NCBI RefSeq assembly: GCF_000067205.1
Contig: NC_010170.1
Location: forward strand, 682,001-746,000
DNA from: Bordetella petrii
GTDB lineage: Bacteria; Pseudomonadota; Gammaproteobacteria; Burkholderiales; Burkholderiaceae_B
Length of the DNA: 64,000 bases
Direction of reading: 5' to 3'
This document shows positions 17,635 to 27,512 of this stretch, in pieces. A program made the position numbers and the translations under genes. The notes below the pieces were generated by a model. The model made no database searches and had not been told where the DNA came from. It saw only the letters and a list, made by a program, of their open reading frames with translations. Position 1 is the first letter of the stretch. Each line of letters starts with the position of its first letter.

Positions 17635-18420
17635 TCAGTCTTCCATGCCGGCGGTAACGGTGGAAAAGCCCGCGTCGACGTGGGTGATTTCGCCGGTAAT
17701 GCCGGCGGCCAGGTCGGACAGCAGGAATGCCGCCACGTTGCCGACTTCTTCGATGGTGACGTTGCGGCGCAGCGGGGCATGGCTTTCGACGAATTTCAGG
17801 ATCGCCGAGAAGTCTTTGATGCCGCTGGCGGCCAGCGTCTTGATGGGGCCGGCCGAGATGCCGTTGGCGCGGATGCCGCGCGGACCCAGCGCCGAGGCCA
17901 GGTAGCGCACGCTGGCTTCCAGCGAGGCCTTGGCCAGGCCCATGGTGTTGTAGTTGGGCACCACGCGTTCGGCGCCCAGGTAGGTCAGGGTCAGCACCGA
18001 GGCCTTGCGGCCTTGCATCAGGGGCAGGGCGGCTTTGGCCATGGCCGGGAAGCTGTAGGCCGAGATGTCATGGGCAATGCGGAAGTTCTCGCGCGACAGG
18101 CCGTCGAGGAAATTGCCGGCGATGGCTTCGCGCGGCGCGAAGCCAATGGAATGCACCAGGCCGTCGAGGCCGTCCCAGCGCTCGCGCAGGCTGGCGAACG
18201 CGGCGTCTATCTGGCTGTCTTCGGCAACGTCACAGGGCAGCACGATATCGCTGCCGAATTCGGCGGCGAACTCGCCGACGCGGTCTTTGAAGCGATCGCC
18301 CACATAGGTGAAAGCCAGTTCGGCGCCCTGCTGGTGGCAGGCTTGCGCAATGCCATAGGCAATGGATCGGTTGGAAAGCACCCCGGTGACCAGGATGCGC
18401 TTGCCGGCGAGAAAACCCAT
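17635..18420 (-). CDS. fabI: Enoyl-[acyl-carrier-protein] reductase (NADH)
   Basis: 261-residue short-chain dehydrogenase that carries out the last reduction of each fatty-acid elongation cycle. The Y147 and Y157-x6-K164 residues sit as in E. coli FabI (Y146, Y156, K163). The N-terminal GKRILVTGVLSNRSIAYGIA is the typical FabI NAD-binding loop, with SIAYG replacing a classical GxGxG. This is the target of triclosan and diazaborines. Start MGFLAGKRIL at 18420 is standard. Convergent with the osmC-like gene. Confidence 0.97.
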   Translation of the reverse strand: MGFLAGKRILVTGVLSNRSIAYGIAQACHQQGAELAFTYVGDRFKDRVGEFAAEFGSDIVLPCDVAEDSQIDAAFASLRERWDGLDGLVHSIGFAPREAIAGNFLDGLSRENFRIAHDISAYSFPAMAKAALPLMQGRKASVLTLTYLGAERVVPNYNTMGLAKASLEASVRYLASALGPRGIRANGISAGPIKTLAASGIKDFSAILKFVESHAPLRRNVTIEEVGNVAAFLLSDLAAGITGEITHVDAGFSTVTAGMED

Positions 18421-18510
18421 GTGTCTTGTCCTTAGAATTCCGTGCGAATGGCCGCTATTTTAGAGGAGTGTATCCGGGGCCGCGCCGGCCCTGGCCGGCG
18501 GCCGCGGCGT

Positions 18511-19896
18511 TCAGCCGCGCGCGCCAGTGCCGGGCAGGCGCAACTGCGAGCCGATTTTAAGGTTGTTGCCCTTAAGGTTATTGAGCGCGCGCAGAGTATC
18601 GACCGACGTGCCGTAACGCTTGGCCAGGCCGAACAGGGTGTCGCCGGCCCGCACTTTGTGGGTGCGCACGTTGGGACGCCGGCTGCCGCGCGTGGCGGGC
18701 TTGGCGCGCGAGGGCGCCGCGTCGAGGGAGTCGAGCGCGCCGGCCGGCGTTTCCAGCGAGGCGAGCTGCACGCCGGCCCGGCCGCCGCTGGGCACCAGCA
18801 GGCTGCCGCCGCTGGCGGTTCTGCGGCGACTGGAGATGTCGTTGGCGCGGCGCAGTTCGGCTTCGGAAATGCCGAAGCGCTTGGCGATCGAAGCATACGA
18901 TTCGCCGCGCCGCGGCTGGTACACCTTCCAGGAGCTCAGGTCGCCTTGGTAGGCCTGCAGGTTGGCGTTGAAGATGTCGACCCGGTCGGTGGGCAGCAGC
19001 AGGGTCGGCTGGTGTTCGCCGCGGATCAGCGGGCGGTTGAACGACGGGTTGAGCGCCTTGAATTCTTCGAGCGGCATCTCGGCCAGCCGGGCCGCGACTT
19101 CAAGGTCGATGTCGCGGTTCTTGCGCACCATGGCAAAGTACGGCGAATTTTCCACGGGCGGCAGCACCACCGCGTACTTGCGCGGGTTGGCGATGATGTT
19201 TTTGATGGCCTGCAGCTTGGGCACGTAATTGCGCGTTTCTTCGGGCAAGTCCAGCGACAGGTAGTCCGATGGCAGGTTGGCCGCTTCGTTCTTGGCGATG
19301 GCGCGCTGCACCGAGCCTTCACCCCAGTTGTACGAGGCCAGGGCCAGGTACCAGTCGCCCTGCATTTCGAACAGCTTTTCCAGGTAGTCGAGCGCGGCGT
19401 AGGTCGAGGCGATGGGGTCGCGGCGCTCGTCGCGCCACCAGTCTTGCTTCAGGTTGAAATACTGGCCCGTGGTGGGTATGAACTGCCACAGCCCCGAGGC
19501 CTGCGAGCGCGACAGCGCGGTGGGGTTGTAGGCGCTTTCCACGAAGGGCAGCAGGGCGAGTTCAGTGGGCAGGCCGCGGCGGTTGATCTCGTCGACAATA
19601 AAGTACAGGTACTTGCCGGCGCGCGCGGCCATGCGCTGCACCGACTCCGGGTGCGCCGCGTAGTAGTCGGTCCATTCCTGGGCCAGCGGGGTGTTCAGGT
19701 TGGGGATCGCGAAACCGCGCCGGATGCGGTCCCAGGCATCGACGGGCGGATTGGTGAGGTCGACAGTGCGGGAAGTATCTTTGGCGGTGTACTGCTGTTT
19801 GGCGGAGTCGATGGCCTGTACCGGTTGGCGCGCGGTGCCGGCGCAGCCGGCGAGCATGGCGAGAACTAGGGGTAGCAGGAGTCGGGACAGGATCAT
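18511..19896 (-). CDS. mltD: Membrane-bound lytic murein transglycosylase D (lipoprotein)
   Basis: 461-residue outer-membrane lipoprotein that cleaves peptidoglycan glycan strands. The signal peptide MILSRLLLPLVLAMLAGC ends in a lipobox with lipid-attached C18. An SLT domain follows, with catalytic E120 in PFVESAYNP and the GLWQFIPTTG motif. Two LysM peptidoglycan-binding modules close the protein: one at about 325-370 (RRGESYASIAKRFG) and one at 411-457 (VRAGDTLFGLAKRYG). The ATG at 19896 is chosen because it starts the signal peptide. It lies 10 bases after gloB on the same strand, the gloB-mltD order also known from enterobacteria. Confidence 0.94.
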   Translation of the reverse strand: MILSRLLLPLVLAMLAGCAGTARQPVQAIDSAKQQYTAKDTSRTVDLTNPPVDAWDRIRRGFAIPNLNTPLAQEWTDYYAAHPESVQRMAARAGKYLYFIVDEINRRGLPTELALLPFVESAYNPTALSRSQASGLWQFIPTTGQYFNLKQDWWRDERRDPIASTYAALDYLEKLFEMQGDWYLALASYNWGEGSVQRAIAKNEAANLPSDYLSLDLPEETRNYVPKLQAIKNIIANPRKYAVVLPPVENSPYFAMVRKNRDIDLEVAARLAEMPLEEFKALNPSFNRPLIRGEHQPTLLLPTDRVDIFNANLQAYQGDLSSWKVYQPRRGESYASIAKRFGISEAELRRANDISSRRRTASGGSLLVPSGGRAGVQLASLETPAGALDSLDAAPSRAKPATRGSRRPNVRTHKVRAGDTLFGLAKRYGTSVDTLRALNNLKGNNLKIGSQLRLPGTGARG

Positions 19897-19906
19897 CGGT
19901 CGGTTG

Positions 19907-20707
19907 TCACTTGAAATCGTTCTTCCATTCGCGCAGGGCTGCAAACACGGCCACGGGCGTGTCGAGGACACGTCCGGATTGGACTGCGGCAGCCTGGGCA
20001 ACGTTGGCCTGCTGTGTACGCAAGAAGGGGTTGGTGTCCTGTTCCAGCCGCAAGGTGGACGGCAGGGTGGGACGACCTTGCTCGCGCAACTGCTGGGCCC
20101 GCTGATACCACTGTTGCAGGGTGCGGTTGGCGGGTTCCACCGCCATGGCCCAGCGCAAGTTGGCTAGAGTGTACTCGTGTGCGCAGCAAACCTGTGTATC
20201 GGCCGGTAAAGCGGCGAATTTTTCCAGCGAGGCATGCATCTGCGCAGGCGTGCCCTCGAACAGCCGTCCGCAGCCCCCCGCAAACAGCGTGTCGCCACAG
20301 AACAGCAGCGGCTGCCGGCCGGCGGCCCGGCCGTAATAGGCGATATGGCCGGCGGTGTGGCCGGGCACGTCGAGCACCGAAAGGTCCAGGTCGAGCTCGG
20401 GCAGAGTGACGCGGTCGCCTTCGGACAGGCGCACGTCGCAGTGTGGCAGACGTTCCTGCGCCGGGCCGTACACTGTGGCCGGCGCGTGCCGCAGTAGTTC
20501 GAGCACGCCGCCGACATGGTCGCCGTGATGATGGGTGAGTAGAATGGCGCGCAACTGCAGCCCGCGCCGCGCCAGCAGCTCGAGCACCGGGCCGGCCTCG
20601 CCCGGGTCCACCACGGCAACCTGGCCATCGCGCACAATGGCCCATATATAGTTGTCGGAAAAGGCTGGCAGCGGCGCTACAGTGCCGTCGCCGCCCGGGG
20701 CAGGCAT
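19907..20707 (-). CDS. gloB: Hydroxyacylglutathione hydrolase (glyoxalase II)
   Basis: 266-residue metallo-beta-lactamase-fold enzyme that hydrolyses S-lactoylglutathione in methylglyoxal detoxification. The metal-binding motif THHHGDH is at 58-64, and GHTAGHIAYY and FCGDTLFAGGCGR follow in order. Start candidates are ATGs at 20707, 20716 and 20719; 20707 gives MPAPGGDGTV. All lie within about 30 bases of the divergent methyltransferase start. It probably forms an operon with mltD, which begins 10 bases after its stop. Confidence 0.95.
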   Translation of the reverse strand: MPAPGGDGTVAPLPAFSDNYIWAIVRDGQVAVVDPGEAGPVLELLARRGLQLRAILLTHHHGDHVGGVLELLRHAPATVYGPAQERLPHCDVRLSEGDRVTLPELDLDLSVLDVPGHTAGHIAYYGRAAGRQPLLFCGDTLFAGGCGRLFEGTPAQMHASLEKFAALPADTQVCCAHEYTLANLRWAMAVEPANRTLQQWYQRAQQLREQGRPTLPSTLRLEQDTNPFLRTQQANVAQAAAVQSGRVLDTPVAVFAALREWKNDFK

Positions 20708-20734
20708 GGCTTGCATCATTTCAGGAACGTCGAC

Positions 20735-21508
20735 TTGAGCGAAGAAACTCCGCCGATTGTAGAACTGGCCGAATGGTTCCAGACGCCGCCAGGCGAATAC
20801 GTCCTGGCCTGGGAGCGCGCGCAGTTCGACGCCATGGTGGCGGATGTTTTCGGATATTACGCCTGGCAGGCGGGATTGTCCGAAATCAATTTGCTGCGGG
20901 CCAACCGCATGCCGTTCAAGGGCTGGGTGGGCTCGCAGATGCCCACCCCCGAGCAGGCGGCGCAATGGCAGGGCTGCGTGGTGGCCCGTCCCGACGCCCT
21001 GCCATTCGAGTCGCAGAGCGTCGACCTGCTGGTGTTGCCGCATGCCTTCGAATGCACCGACGCGCCGCATGAAGTGCTGCGCGAAGCCGAGCGCGTGCTG
21101 GTGCCCGAAGGCCGGCTGGTCATCTCCGGCTTCAATCCCTGGAGCCTCTGGGGAGCCCGCACGCGCATGCCGGGCATGGAGCCGTGGCTGCCGCATGCGC
21201 CCTCGGCTCAGGTATCCTTGCCGCGCCTGAAAGACTGGCTGAAGCTGATGTCGTTCGATGTCGCGCCCGGCCGTTTCGGCTGCTACACGCCGGCCTGCCG
21301 CACCGAAAAATGGCTGCGGCGCTGGCACTTCATGGAAACCTACGGCCGGCGCTGGTGGGCGGTGGGCGGCGCGGTGTATGTCGTGTCGGCCGTCAAGCGG
21401 GTGGCCCGCATGCGCCTGATCGGCCCTGCCTGGAAAAAGTCGCGGCGCAAGCGCGCCCGCGCGGGCTCGGTGGTGGTCAACCGCCAGGCGGGGCCCGGCG
21501 AAACCTGA
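20735..21508 (+). CDS. Class I SAM-dependent methyltransferase (YafS-like)
   Basis: 257 residues from a TTG at 20735 (MSEETPPIVELAEW), which has AGGAA eight bases upstream; a TTG at 20711 would add eight residues. The methyltransferase signature is seen in LVLPHAFECTDAPHEVLREA followed by RVLVPEGRLVISGFNPWSLW, a type-11 methyltransferase fold. The substrate is unknown. The neighbourhood gloB, this gene, rnhA and dnaQ matches the E. coli gloB-yafS-rnhA-dnaQ region, supporting a YafS assignment. The C-terminus is basic (KKSRRKRAR). Confidence 0.82.
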   Translation: MSEETPPIVELAEWFQTPPGEYVLAWERAQFDAMVADVFGYYAWQAGLSEINLLRANRMPFKGWVGSQMPTPEQAAQWQGCVVARPDALPFESQSVDLLVLPHAFECTDAPHEVLREAERVLVPEGRLVISGFNPWSLWGARTRMPGMEPWLPHAPSAQVSLPRLKDWLKLMSFDVAPGRFGCYTPACRTEKWLRRWHFMETYGRRWWAVGGAVYVVSAVKRVARMRLIGPAWKKSRRKRARAGSVVVNRQAGPGET

Positions 21509-21543
21509 GGGGCCCGCCCGCGTGGGCCCGCCTACATACCAAG

Positions 21544-22023
21544 ATGATGCAGACAGATAGCAATGAAGACGGCCCGCAGGTCGAAATGTGGACCGATGGC
21601 GCCTGCAAGGGCAATCCCGGGCCGGGGGGCTGGGGCGTGCTGATGCGCGCCGGCGCCCATGAAAAAACCCTGCACGGCGGCGAGGCGGGCACCACCAACA
21701 ATCGCATGGAACTGCTGGCCGTCATTGAAGGCCTGCGCACGCTGAAGCGGCCCTGCCAGGTGGTGATCCACACCGATTCGCAGTACGTCATGAAAGGCAT
21801 GACCGAATGGCTGGCCAACTGGAAGCGGCGCGGCTGGCTGACCGCCGACAAGAAGCCGGTGAAGAACGCCGAGCTGTGGCAAGCCCTGGACGAGCAGGTG
21901 GCCCGCCATAAGGTATCGTGGCGGTGGGTGCGCGGTCACGCCGGCGACCCTGGCAACGAGCGCGCCGACGCCCTGGCCAACCTGGGCGTGGAGAGTCTGC
22001 GCAAGCGTCGGGCGGGGGCGTAG
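21544..22023 (+). CDS. rnhA: Ribonuclease HI
   Basis: 159-residue endonuclease that removes RNA from RNA:DNA hybrids. The catalytic set is complete: D18 (MWTDGACKGNPGPGG), E56 (NNRMELLA), D78 (HTDSQYV) and D142 (NERADALA), plus the mobile H132 in RGHAGDPGN. The ATG at 21544 yields MMQTDSNED; a second ATG follows at 21547. It lies 35 bases after the methyltransferase gene on the same strand. Confidence 0.97.
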   Translation: MMQTDSNEDGPQVEMWTDGACKGNPGPGGWGVLMRAGAHEKTLHGGEAGTTNNRMELLAVIEGLRTLKRPCQVVIHTDSQYVMKGMTEWLANWKRRGWLTADKKPVKNAELWQALDEQVARHKVSWRWVRGHAGDPGNERADALANLGVESLRKRRAGA

Positions 22024-22172
22024 CGCCATACAGGTGTCGCTCTGTATTGGGGAATACCCGATAAGTGTTCTGTCCGGCACACCGGCGCGCGCGTATTTGT
22101 GCCAGTATGTAAAAGCTGGTGCTACAGTGCCATGCCGCCATTTGTGTTCACAGTGCGCCCGGGGGCGATGTC

Positions 22173-23318
22173 ATGGCCGGGCGTCCCTATGCACCGCCAC
22201 CAATTCGCATGAAAAAAGCTGTTCTGCTGGCCGCTGCCGCGGCCGGGGTCGCCGCGGGCGCGGCCCTGGGGTTCTGGGCGCCGCGCTGGCTGACGGCGCC
22301 TCCGGCCGATACGCCTGCGCGGGCAAGCGCCACGGCTGCGCCCGTCTCTGCCATTCGCGTGGAAACCGCCAAGGTGCAGCAACTGACCTTCACCCGCGGC
22401 ATCTCGGCGGTGGGCAGCCTGCGCTCCGATGAGTCGGTAGTGCTGCGCCCCGAAGTGGCCGGCCGCATCCAGCATATCGATTTCCAGGAAGGGCAGCCGG
22501 TCACGAAAGGGCAGGTGCTGATCCGGCTCGACGACTCTGTGCCGCGCGCCGAGCTCGACCAGGCGCGCGCCAACCTGGCCCTGGCCCAAAGTCACTACCG
22601 GCGCGCCGTCGACCTGCAGGGCCGCGGCTTCGTCAGCCAGCAGGCGCGCGACGAGGCGGCCAGCAATCTCAAGGTGCAGCAGGCGGCCGCCGCGCTGGCC
22701 CAGGCGCGGCTCGACAAGATGACCATCCGCGCCCCCTTTGCCGGCATTGTCGGCCTGCGCAGCATGTCGGTGGGCGACTACGTCGACCAGGGCCAGGATC
22801 TTGCCCCGCTCGAGGCCATAGACCCGCTCAAGGTGGATTTCCGTGTGCCCGAGATGTATTTCGGCAAGGTCAAGGTGGGCCAGGCGCTGACGGTGCGGCT
22901 CGATGCTCTGCCGGGCGAAGTGCGCCAGGGGCAGGTCTACGCGGTCAGTCCGCTGGTGGACGCGGGCGGGCGTTCCATCTTGCTGCGCGCCACCGTGCCC
23001 AACGCCGACTCGCGGCTGCGGCCCGGCATGTTCGCACGCGTGCAGCTGCTGTTCGGCGCCGACCAAGTGCTGGCGGTGCCCGAGGCGGCGCTGGCGCCGT
23101 CGGGCCAGTCGCAGTACGTGTTCAATGTGCGTGACGGGCGGGCCCACCGCGCCGAAGTCACCCTGGGCGAGCGCCGCGACGGCAAGGTCGAGATCCTGAC
23201 CGGCGTGGCCGCCGGCGATCAGGTCGTGGTGGCCGGCTTCCAGCGCCTGACCGACGGCGCGCCGGTCGAGATCGTGCCGGCGCCCGCTGCCGGCGCGTCC
23301 GGGGCGGAACGGTCATGA
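22173..23318 (+). CDS. RND efflux periplasmic adaptor (membrane fusion protein)
   Basis: 381-residue HlyD/AcrA-family adaptor that bridges an RND pump and an outer-membrane channel. An N-terminal membrane anchor (MKKAVLLAAAAAGVAAGAAL from residue 13) is followed by the lipoyl/barrel-sandwich half motif GRIQHIDFQEGQPVTKGQVL, a short alpha-hairpin (DQARANLALAQSHYRRAVDL) and the beta-barrel (PFAGIVGLRSMSVGDYV). The ATG at 22173 has a GGGGGCG stretch upstream; the ATG at 22209 is an alternative. The pump gene overlaps its stop by four bases. No lipobox cysteine is present. Confidence 0.9.
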   Translation: MAGRPYAPPPIRMKKAVLLAAAAAGVAAGAALGFWAPRWLTAPPADTPARASATAAPVSAIRVETAKVQQLTFTRGISAVGSLRSDESVVLRPEVAGRIQHIDFQEGQPVTKGQVLIRLDDSVPRAELDQARANLALAQSHYRRAVDLQGRGFVSQQARDEAASNLKVQQAAAALAQARLDKMTIRAPFAGIVGLRSMSVGDYVDQGQDLAPLEAIDPLKVDFRVPEMYFGKVKVGQALTVRLDALPGEVRQGQVYAVSPLVDAGGRSILLRATVPNADSRLRPGMFARVQLLFGADQVLAVPEAALAPSGQSQYVFNVRDGRAHRAEVTLGERRDGKVEILTGVAAGDQVVVAGFQRLTDGAPVEIVPAPAAGASGAERS

Positions 23319-26300
23319 TCCTGTCCGAGATCTGCATCAAGCGGCCGGTGTTCGCATCGGTGCTGTCGCTGATCATCGTGCTGGTGGGCCTGATTTCGTA
23401 TTCGCGCCTTACCGTGCGCGAATACCCCAACATCGACGAGCCCATCGTTTCGGTCAACACGATTTACAAGGGCGCATCGCCCGAGGTGATCGAGTCGCAG
23501 GTCACCAAACCGCTCGAAGACCAGCTGGCCGGCATCGAGGGCGTGAACGTCATGACCTCGCGCAGCCGCACCGAGCGCAGCCAGATCAACATCAAGTTCG
23601 ACCTGTCGCGCGACCCGGACGCCGCCGCCGCCGAGGTGCGCGACAAGGTCTCGCGGGCGCGCCGCTACCTACCCGACGAAATCGACGAGCCCATCATCGG
23701 CAAGGTCGAGGCCGATGCCTACCCGATCATCTACATTGCGGTGGAGTCGGGTTCGCTGTCGGCCATCCAGACGTCCGATTACATCAACCGCTACATCAAG
23801 ACCCGCCTGTCGGTGCTACCGGGCGCGGCCGAGGTGCGCGTGTACGGCGAACGGCTGCCGTCCATGCGCATCTATGTCGACCGCGACAAGCTGGCCGCCT
23901 ACAACCTGACAGTGCAGGACGTCGAAACCGCGCTGGCCAGCCAGAACGTCGAAATTCCGGCCGGCCGCATCGAATCGCGCGACCGCGAGTTCTCGGTGGT
24001 GTCGTCCACCGACCTGCAAACGCCGGCGCAGTTCGCGGCCATCGTGGTGGCCAACGTCAAGGGCTATCCGGTGCGGCTGGGCGACGTGGCCAAGGTCGAG
24101 ATCGGCGCGGCCGACGACCGCATCCTGTCGCGGTTCAATGGCCGGCCGGCTATCAATATCGGCCTGACCCGGCAGTCCACCGCCAACCCGCTGGACTTGT
24201 CCAAGGCCGTGCGGGCCGAAGTCGCGCAGCTTAACGAAACCCTGCCGGCCGGCATGAAGCTGAACATCGCCTACGATTCGTCGGTGTTCATCGAGCGCTC
24301 GATCCAGTCGGTCTTTCGCACCATTGGCGAGGCCATCGTGCTGGTGGTGCTGGTGATCTTCTTTTTCCTGCGCAACCTGCGCGCCAGCATCATTCCCATC
24401 GTCACCATTCCGGTATCGCTGATCGGCGCGTGCGGGCTGATGTACCTGTTCGGGTTCTCGGTCAACACCCTGACCCTGCTGGCCATGGTGCTGGCCATCG
24501 GCCTGGTGGTCGACGATGCCATCGTGGTGCTGGAAAACATCTTCCGCCACATCGAAGAAGGCATGCCGCGCCGCCAGGCGGCGTTCCAGGGGGCCAAGGA
24601 AATCGGCTTCGCGGTCGTGGCCATGACACTGACGCTCGTTACTGTGTATGCGCCGCTGGCGTTCGCCACCGGCCGCACCGGGCGCCTGTTCATCGAATTC
24701 GCGCTGACGCTGGCGGGCGCGGTGCTGGTGTCCGGTTTCGTGGCGCTGACCCTCACGCCCATGATGTGCTCGGTGCTGCTGCGCCACGAGCCGCGCCACA
24801 ATCGCTGGTACAACCTGGTGGAAGGCTGGCTGGAGGCCCTGGCGCGCGGCTACAGGCGCGCGCTGGGCCTGGCGCTGCGCCATCGCGGCGTGGTGGTCGT
24901 GGTGGGCCTGCTGGTGGCGGGCGCCAGCGGGGTGCTGTTCTCGGTGGTCAAGAGCGAGCTGGCGCCCATTGAAGACCGCGGCGTGATCTTCGGCACGGTC
25001 AGCGCGCCGGAAGGCGCCACCCTGAACTACACGCTGGAAAGCATGCTCGAGATCGAGCACTTCTACAGCCAGATTCCCGAGGCCGAGGCCAACCAGGTGT
25101 CGGTGGGCTACCCCACGGTCAGCGACGCCACGGCGATCCTGCGCCTGAAGCCCTGGGAACAGCGCGAGCGCAAGCAGCAGGAAATTGCCCGCGAGCTGCA
25201 GCCCAAGTTCGCCGGGCTGCCGGGCGTGAAGGCGTTTCCCACCAATCCGCCCTCGCTGGGGCAGTCGGCGCGCTCCAAGCCGGTGGAGTTCGTCATCATG
25301 AGCCAGGCCTCGTATCCCGAGCTGGCCAGAATGGTCAATGTGTTCGTTGACGCGCTGCGTTCCTATCCGGGCCTGCAGAACCTGGATACCGACCTGCGCC
25401 TGAACACCCCCGAGCTGCGCGTGCAGGTCGATCGCGACAAGATGGCCGACGTGGGGGCGGGCGTGGACGTGGTGGGCCGCACCCTGGAATCGATGCTGGG
25501 CGGTCGCCAGGTTACCCGGTTCAAAGACGAAGGCGAACAGTACGATGTGATCGTGCAGGTGCTGCCGCGCGATCGCGCCAACCCGGCCGACATCTCGGGC
25601 ATTTATGTGCGCACCCGCGACGGCAGCATGGTGCAGCTTGACAACCTGCTGTCCGTGCACGAAAGCGTGTCGCCGCAGTCGCTCAACCACTTCAACCGCC
25701 TGCGCGCCGTCAAGGTCGAAGCGGCGGTGGCGCCCGGCTATGCGCTGGGCGAAGTGCTCGAGCACATGCACGAGGTGGCGCGCCAGGTGCTGCCGCATAC
25801 GGTCGTCACCGACCTGGACGGACAGGCCCGCGAGTTCCGTGATTCGTCGGGCAGCATCTACCTGGTGTTCGCCATGGCCCTGGCCTTCATTTACCTGGTG
25901 ATGGCCGCCCAGTTCGAAAGCTGGCGCAATCCGTTCATCATCATGTTGTCGGTGCCGCTGTCCATGACCGGCGCGTTGCTGGCCTTGTGGGCCAGCGGCG
26001 GCACCTTGTCGATCTACAGCCAGATCGGCCTGATCACGCTGGTGGGGCTGATCACCAAACACGGCATCCTGATCGTGGAATTCGCCAACCAGCTGCGCGA
26101 CCAGGGCCGCGAACTGGTCGATGCCGTGGTCGAAGCCAGCGTGCTGCGCCTGCGCCCCATCCTGATGACCACCGGCGCCATGGTGCTGGGCACGCTGCCG
26201 CTGGCGGTGTCCCATGGGGCCGGCGCCGAATCGCGCCAGCAGATCGGCTGGGTGCTGGTGGGCGGGCTGATGCTGGGTACACTACTGACTTTGTTCGTGG

Positions 26301-26395
26301 TGCCTGTGGCCTACACGCTGATCGCAACCGTGCGCCGCAAGCCGGGCCACGCCGCCGAAAGCGCAGGCCATGCCGCGCCCCCCGCTACTGAATAG
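23315..26395 (+). CDS. RND multidrug efflux transporter, inner-membrane subunit (HAE-1 type)
   Basis: 1026-residue proton-driven pump with the usual 12 membrane segments and two large periplasmic loops. The proton-relay pair D400-D401 lies in TM4 (GLVVDDAIVVLENIF). TM1 starts ICIKRPVFASVLSLIIVLVG and TM10-12 carry GLITKHGILIVEFANQLRD. It overlaps the adaptor gene by ATGA, so the two are translated together. No TolC-type outer-membrane protein gene follows, so one must be supplied from elsewhere. The dnaQ gene starts seven bases after its stop. Substrates cannot be read from the sequence. Confidence 0.94.
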   Translation: MILSEICIKRPVFASVLSLIIVLVGLISYSRLTVREYPNIDEPIVSVNTIYKGASPEVIESQVTKPLEDQLAGIEGVNVMTSRSRTERSQINIKFDLSRDPDAAAAEVRDKVSRARRYLPDEIDEPIIGKVEADAYPIIYIAVESGSLSAIQTSDYINRYIKTRLSVLPGAAEVRVYGERLPSMRIYVDRDKLAAYNLTVQDVETALASQNVEIPAGRIESRDREFSVVSSTDLQTPAQFAAIVVANVKGYPVRLGDVAKVEIGAADDRILSRFNGRPAINIGLTRQSTANPLDLSKAVRAEVAQLNETLPAGMKLNIAYDSSVFIERSIQSVFRTIGEAIVLVVLVIFFFLRNLRASIIPIVTIPVSLIGACGLMYLFGFSVNTLTLLAMVLAIGLVVDDAIVVLENIFRHIEEGMPRRQAAFQGAKEIGFAVVAMTLTLVTVYAPLAFATGRTGRLFIEFALTLAGAVLVSGFVALTLTPMMCSVLLRHEPRHNRWYNLVEGWLEALARGYRRALGLALRHRGVVVVVGLLVAGASGVLFSVVKSELAPIEDRGVIFGTVSAPEGATLNYTLESMLEIEHFYSQIPEAEANQVSVGYPTVSDATAILRLKPWEQRERKQQEIARELQPKFAGLPGVKAFPTNPPSLGQSARSKPVEFVIMSQASYPELARMVNVFVDALRSYPGLQNLDTDLRLNTPELRVQVDRDKMADVGAGVDVVGRTLESMLGGRQVTRFKDEGEQYDVIVQVLPRDRANPADISGIYVRTRDGSMVQLDNLLSVHESVSPQSLNHFNRLRAVKVEAAVAPGYALGEVLEHMHEVARQVLPHTVVTDLDGQAREFRDSSGSIYLVFAMALAFIYLVMAAQFESWRNPFIIMLSVPLSMTGALLALWASGGTLSIYSQIGLITLVGLITKHGILIVEFANQLRDQGRELVDAVVEASVLRLRPILMTTGAMVLGTLPLAVSHGAGAESRQQIGWVLVGGLMLGTLLTLFVVPVAYTLIATVRRKPGHAAESAGHAAPPATE

Positions 26396-26401
26396 CCTGC
26401 C

Positions 26402-27127
<726 letters not shown>

Positions 27128-27155
27128 GCGGCCGGGCGGGCATCGCCGCACGCGT

Positions 27156-27185
27156 TTGCGCAGGGCTGTTTACGTGTGCTAGAAT
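27156..27185 (+). promoter_or_regulatory. Likely tRNA-Val promoter
   Basis: TTGCGC (27156-27161) and TAGAAT (27180-27185) are spaced by 18 bases and end 11 bases before the tRNA. The same TAGAAT box precedes tRNA-Ser at 11031. Confidence 0.5.
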
Positions 27186-27196
27186 TTCGCCTCTTT

Positions 27197-27271
27197 GGGT
27201 GGTTAGCTCAGTGGTAGAGCACTGCCTTCACACGGCAGGGGTCACAAGTTCGAACCTTGTACCACCCACCA
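27197..27271 (+). tRNA. tRNA-Val(CAC)
   Basis: 75 bases including encoded CCA. The acceptor arm GGGTGGT pairs with ACCACCC, discriminator A. The anticodon stem CTGCC/GGCAG encloses loop TTCACAC with anticodon CAC (reads GUG). The T arm has AGTTCGAACCT. The 3' end borders the accessory island, so it may have served as a phage attachment site. Confidence 0.97.
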
Positions 27272-27290
27272 GAATATCCAGAGAAATCAG

Positions 27291-27321
27291 GGGCTTAGCC
27301 AAATTGGCTAGGCCCTTTTTC
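27291..27321 (+). terminator. Terminator after tRNA-Val
   Basis: GGGCTTAGCC and GGCTAGGCCC form a 10-base-pair stem (one G-T pair) with loop AAATT, followed by TTTTTC. Confidence 0.8.
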
Positions 27322-27512
27322 TTTACGTATTCAAAAAGTACTCAAAACCGCTCACGCCGCTCGTAGTGGCCTATATCCGGGCCCGTCAATGGCCCATGCA
27401 AAGTTCGCCTCGACTATTGCAGAAGTGAGCGTATATATACCGGTCGCGTACTTTGCGTTACGATGAATTCCAACAAAAGAGCCGGGTAGCGTTTGGCTGG
27501 AAAAGTGACTAA

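Noticed and set aside
23816..26215. 799-codon open frame antisense to the RND pump
   Set aside because: Its His/Gln/Arg-rich composition is typical of an antisense frame, and the pump on the plus strand is unmistakable.
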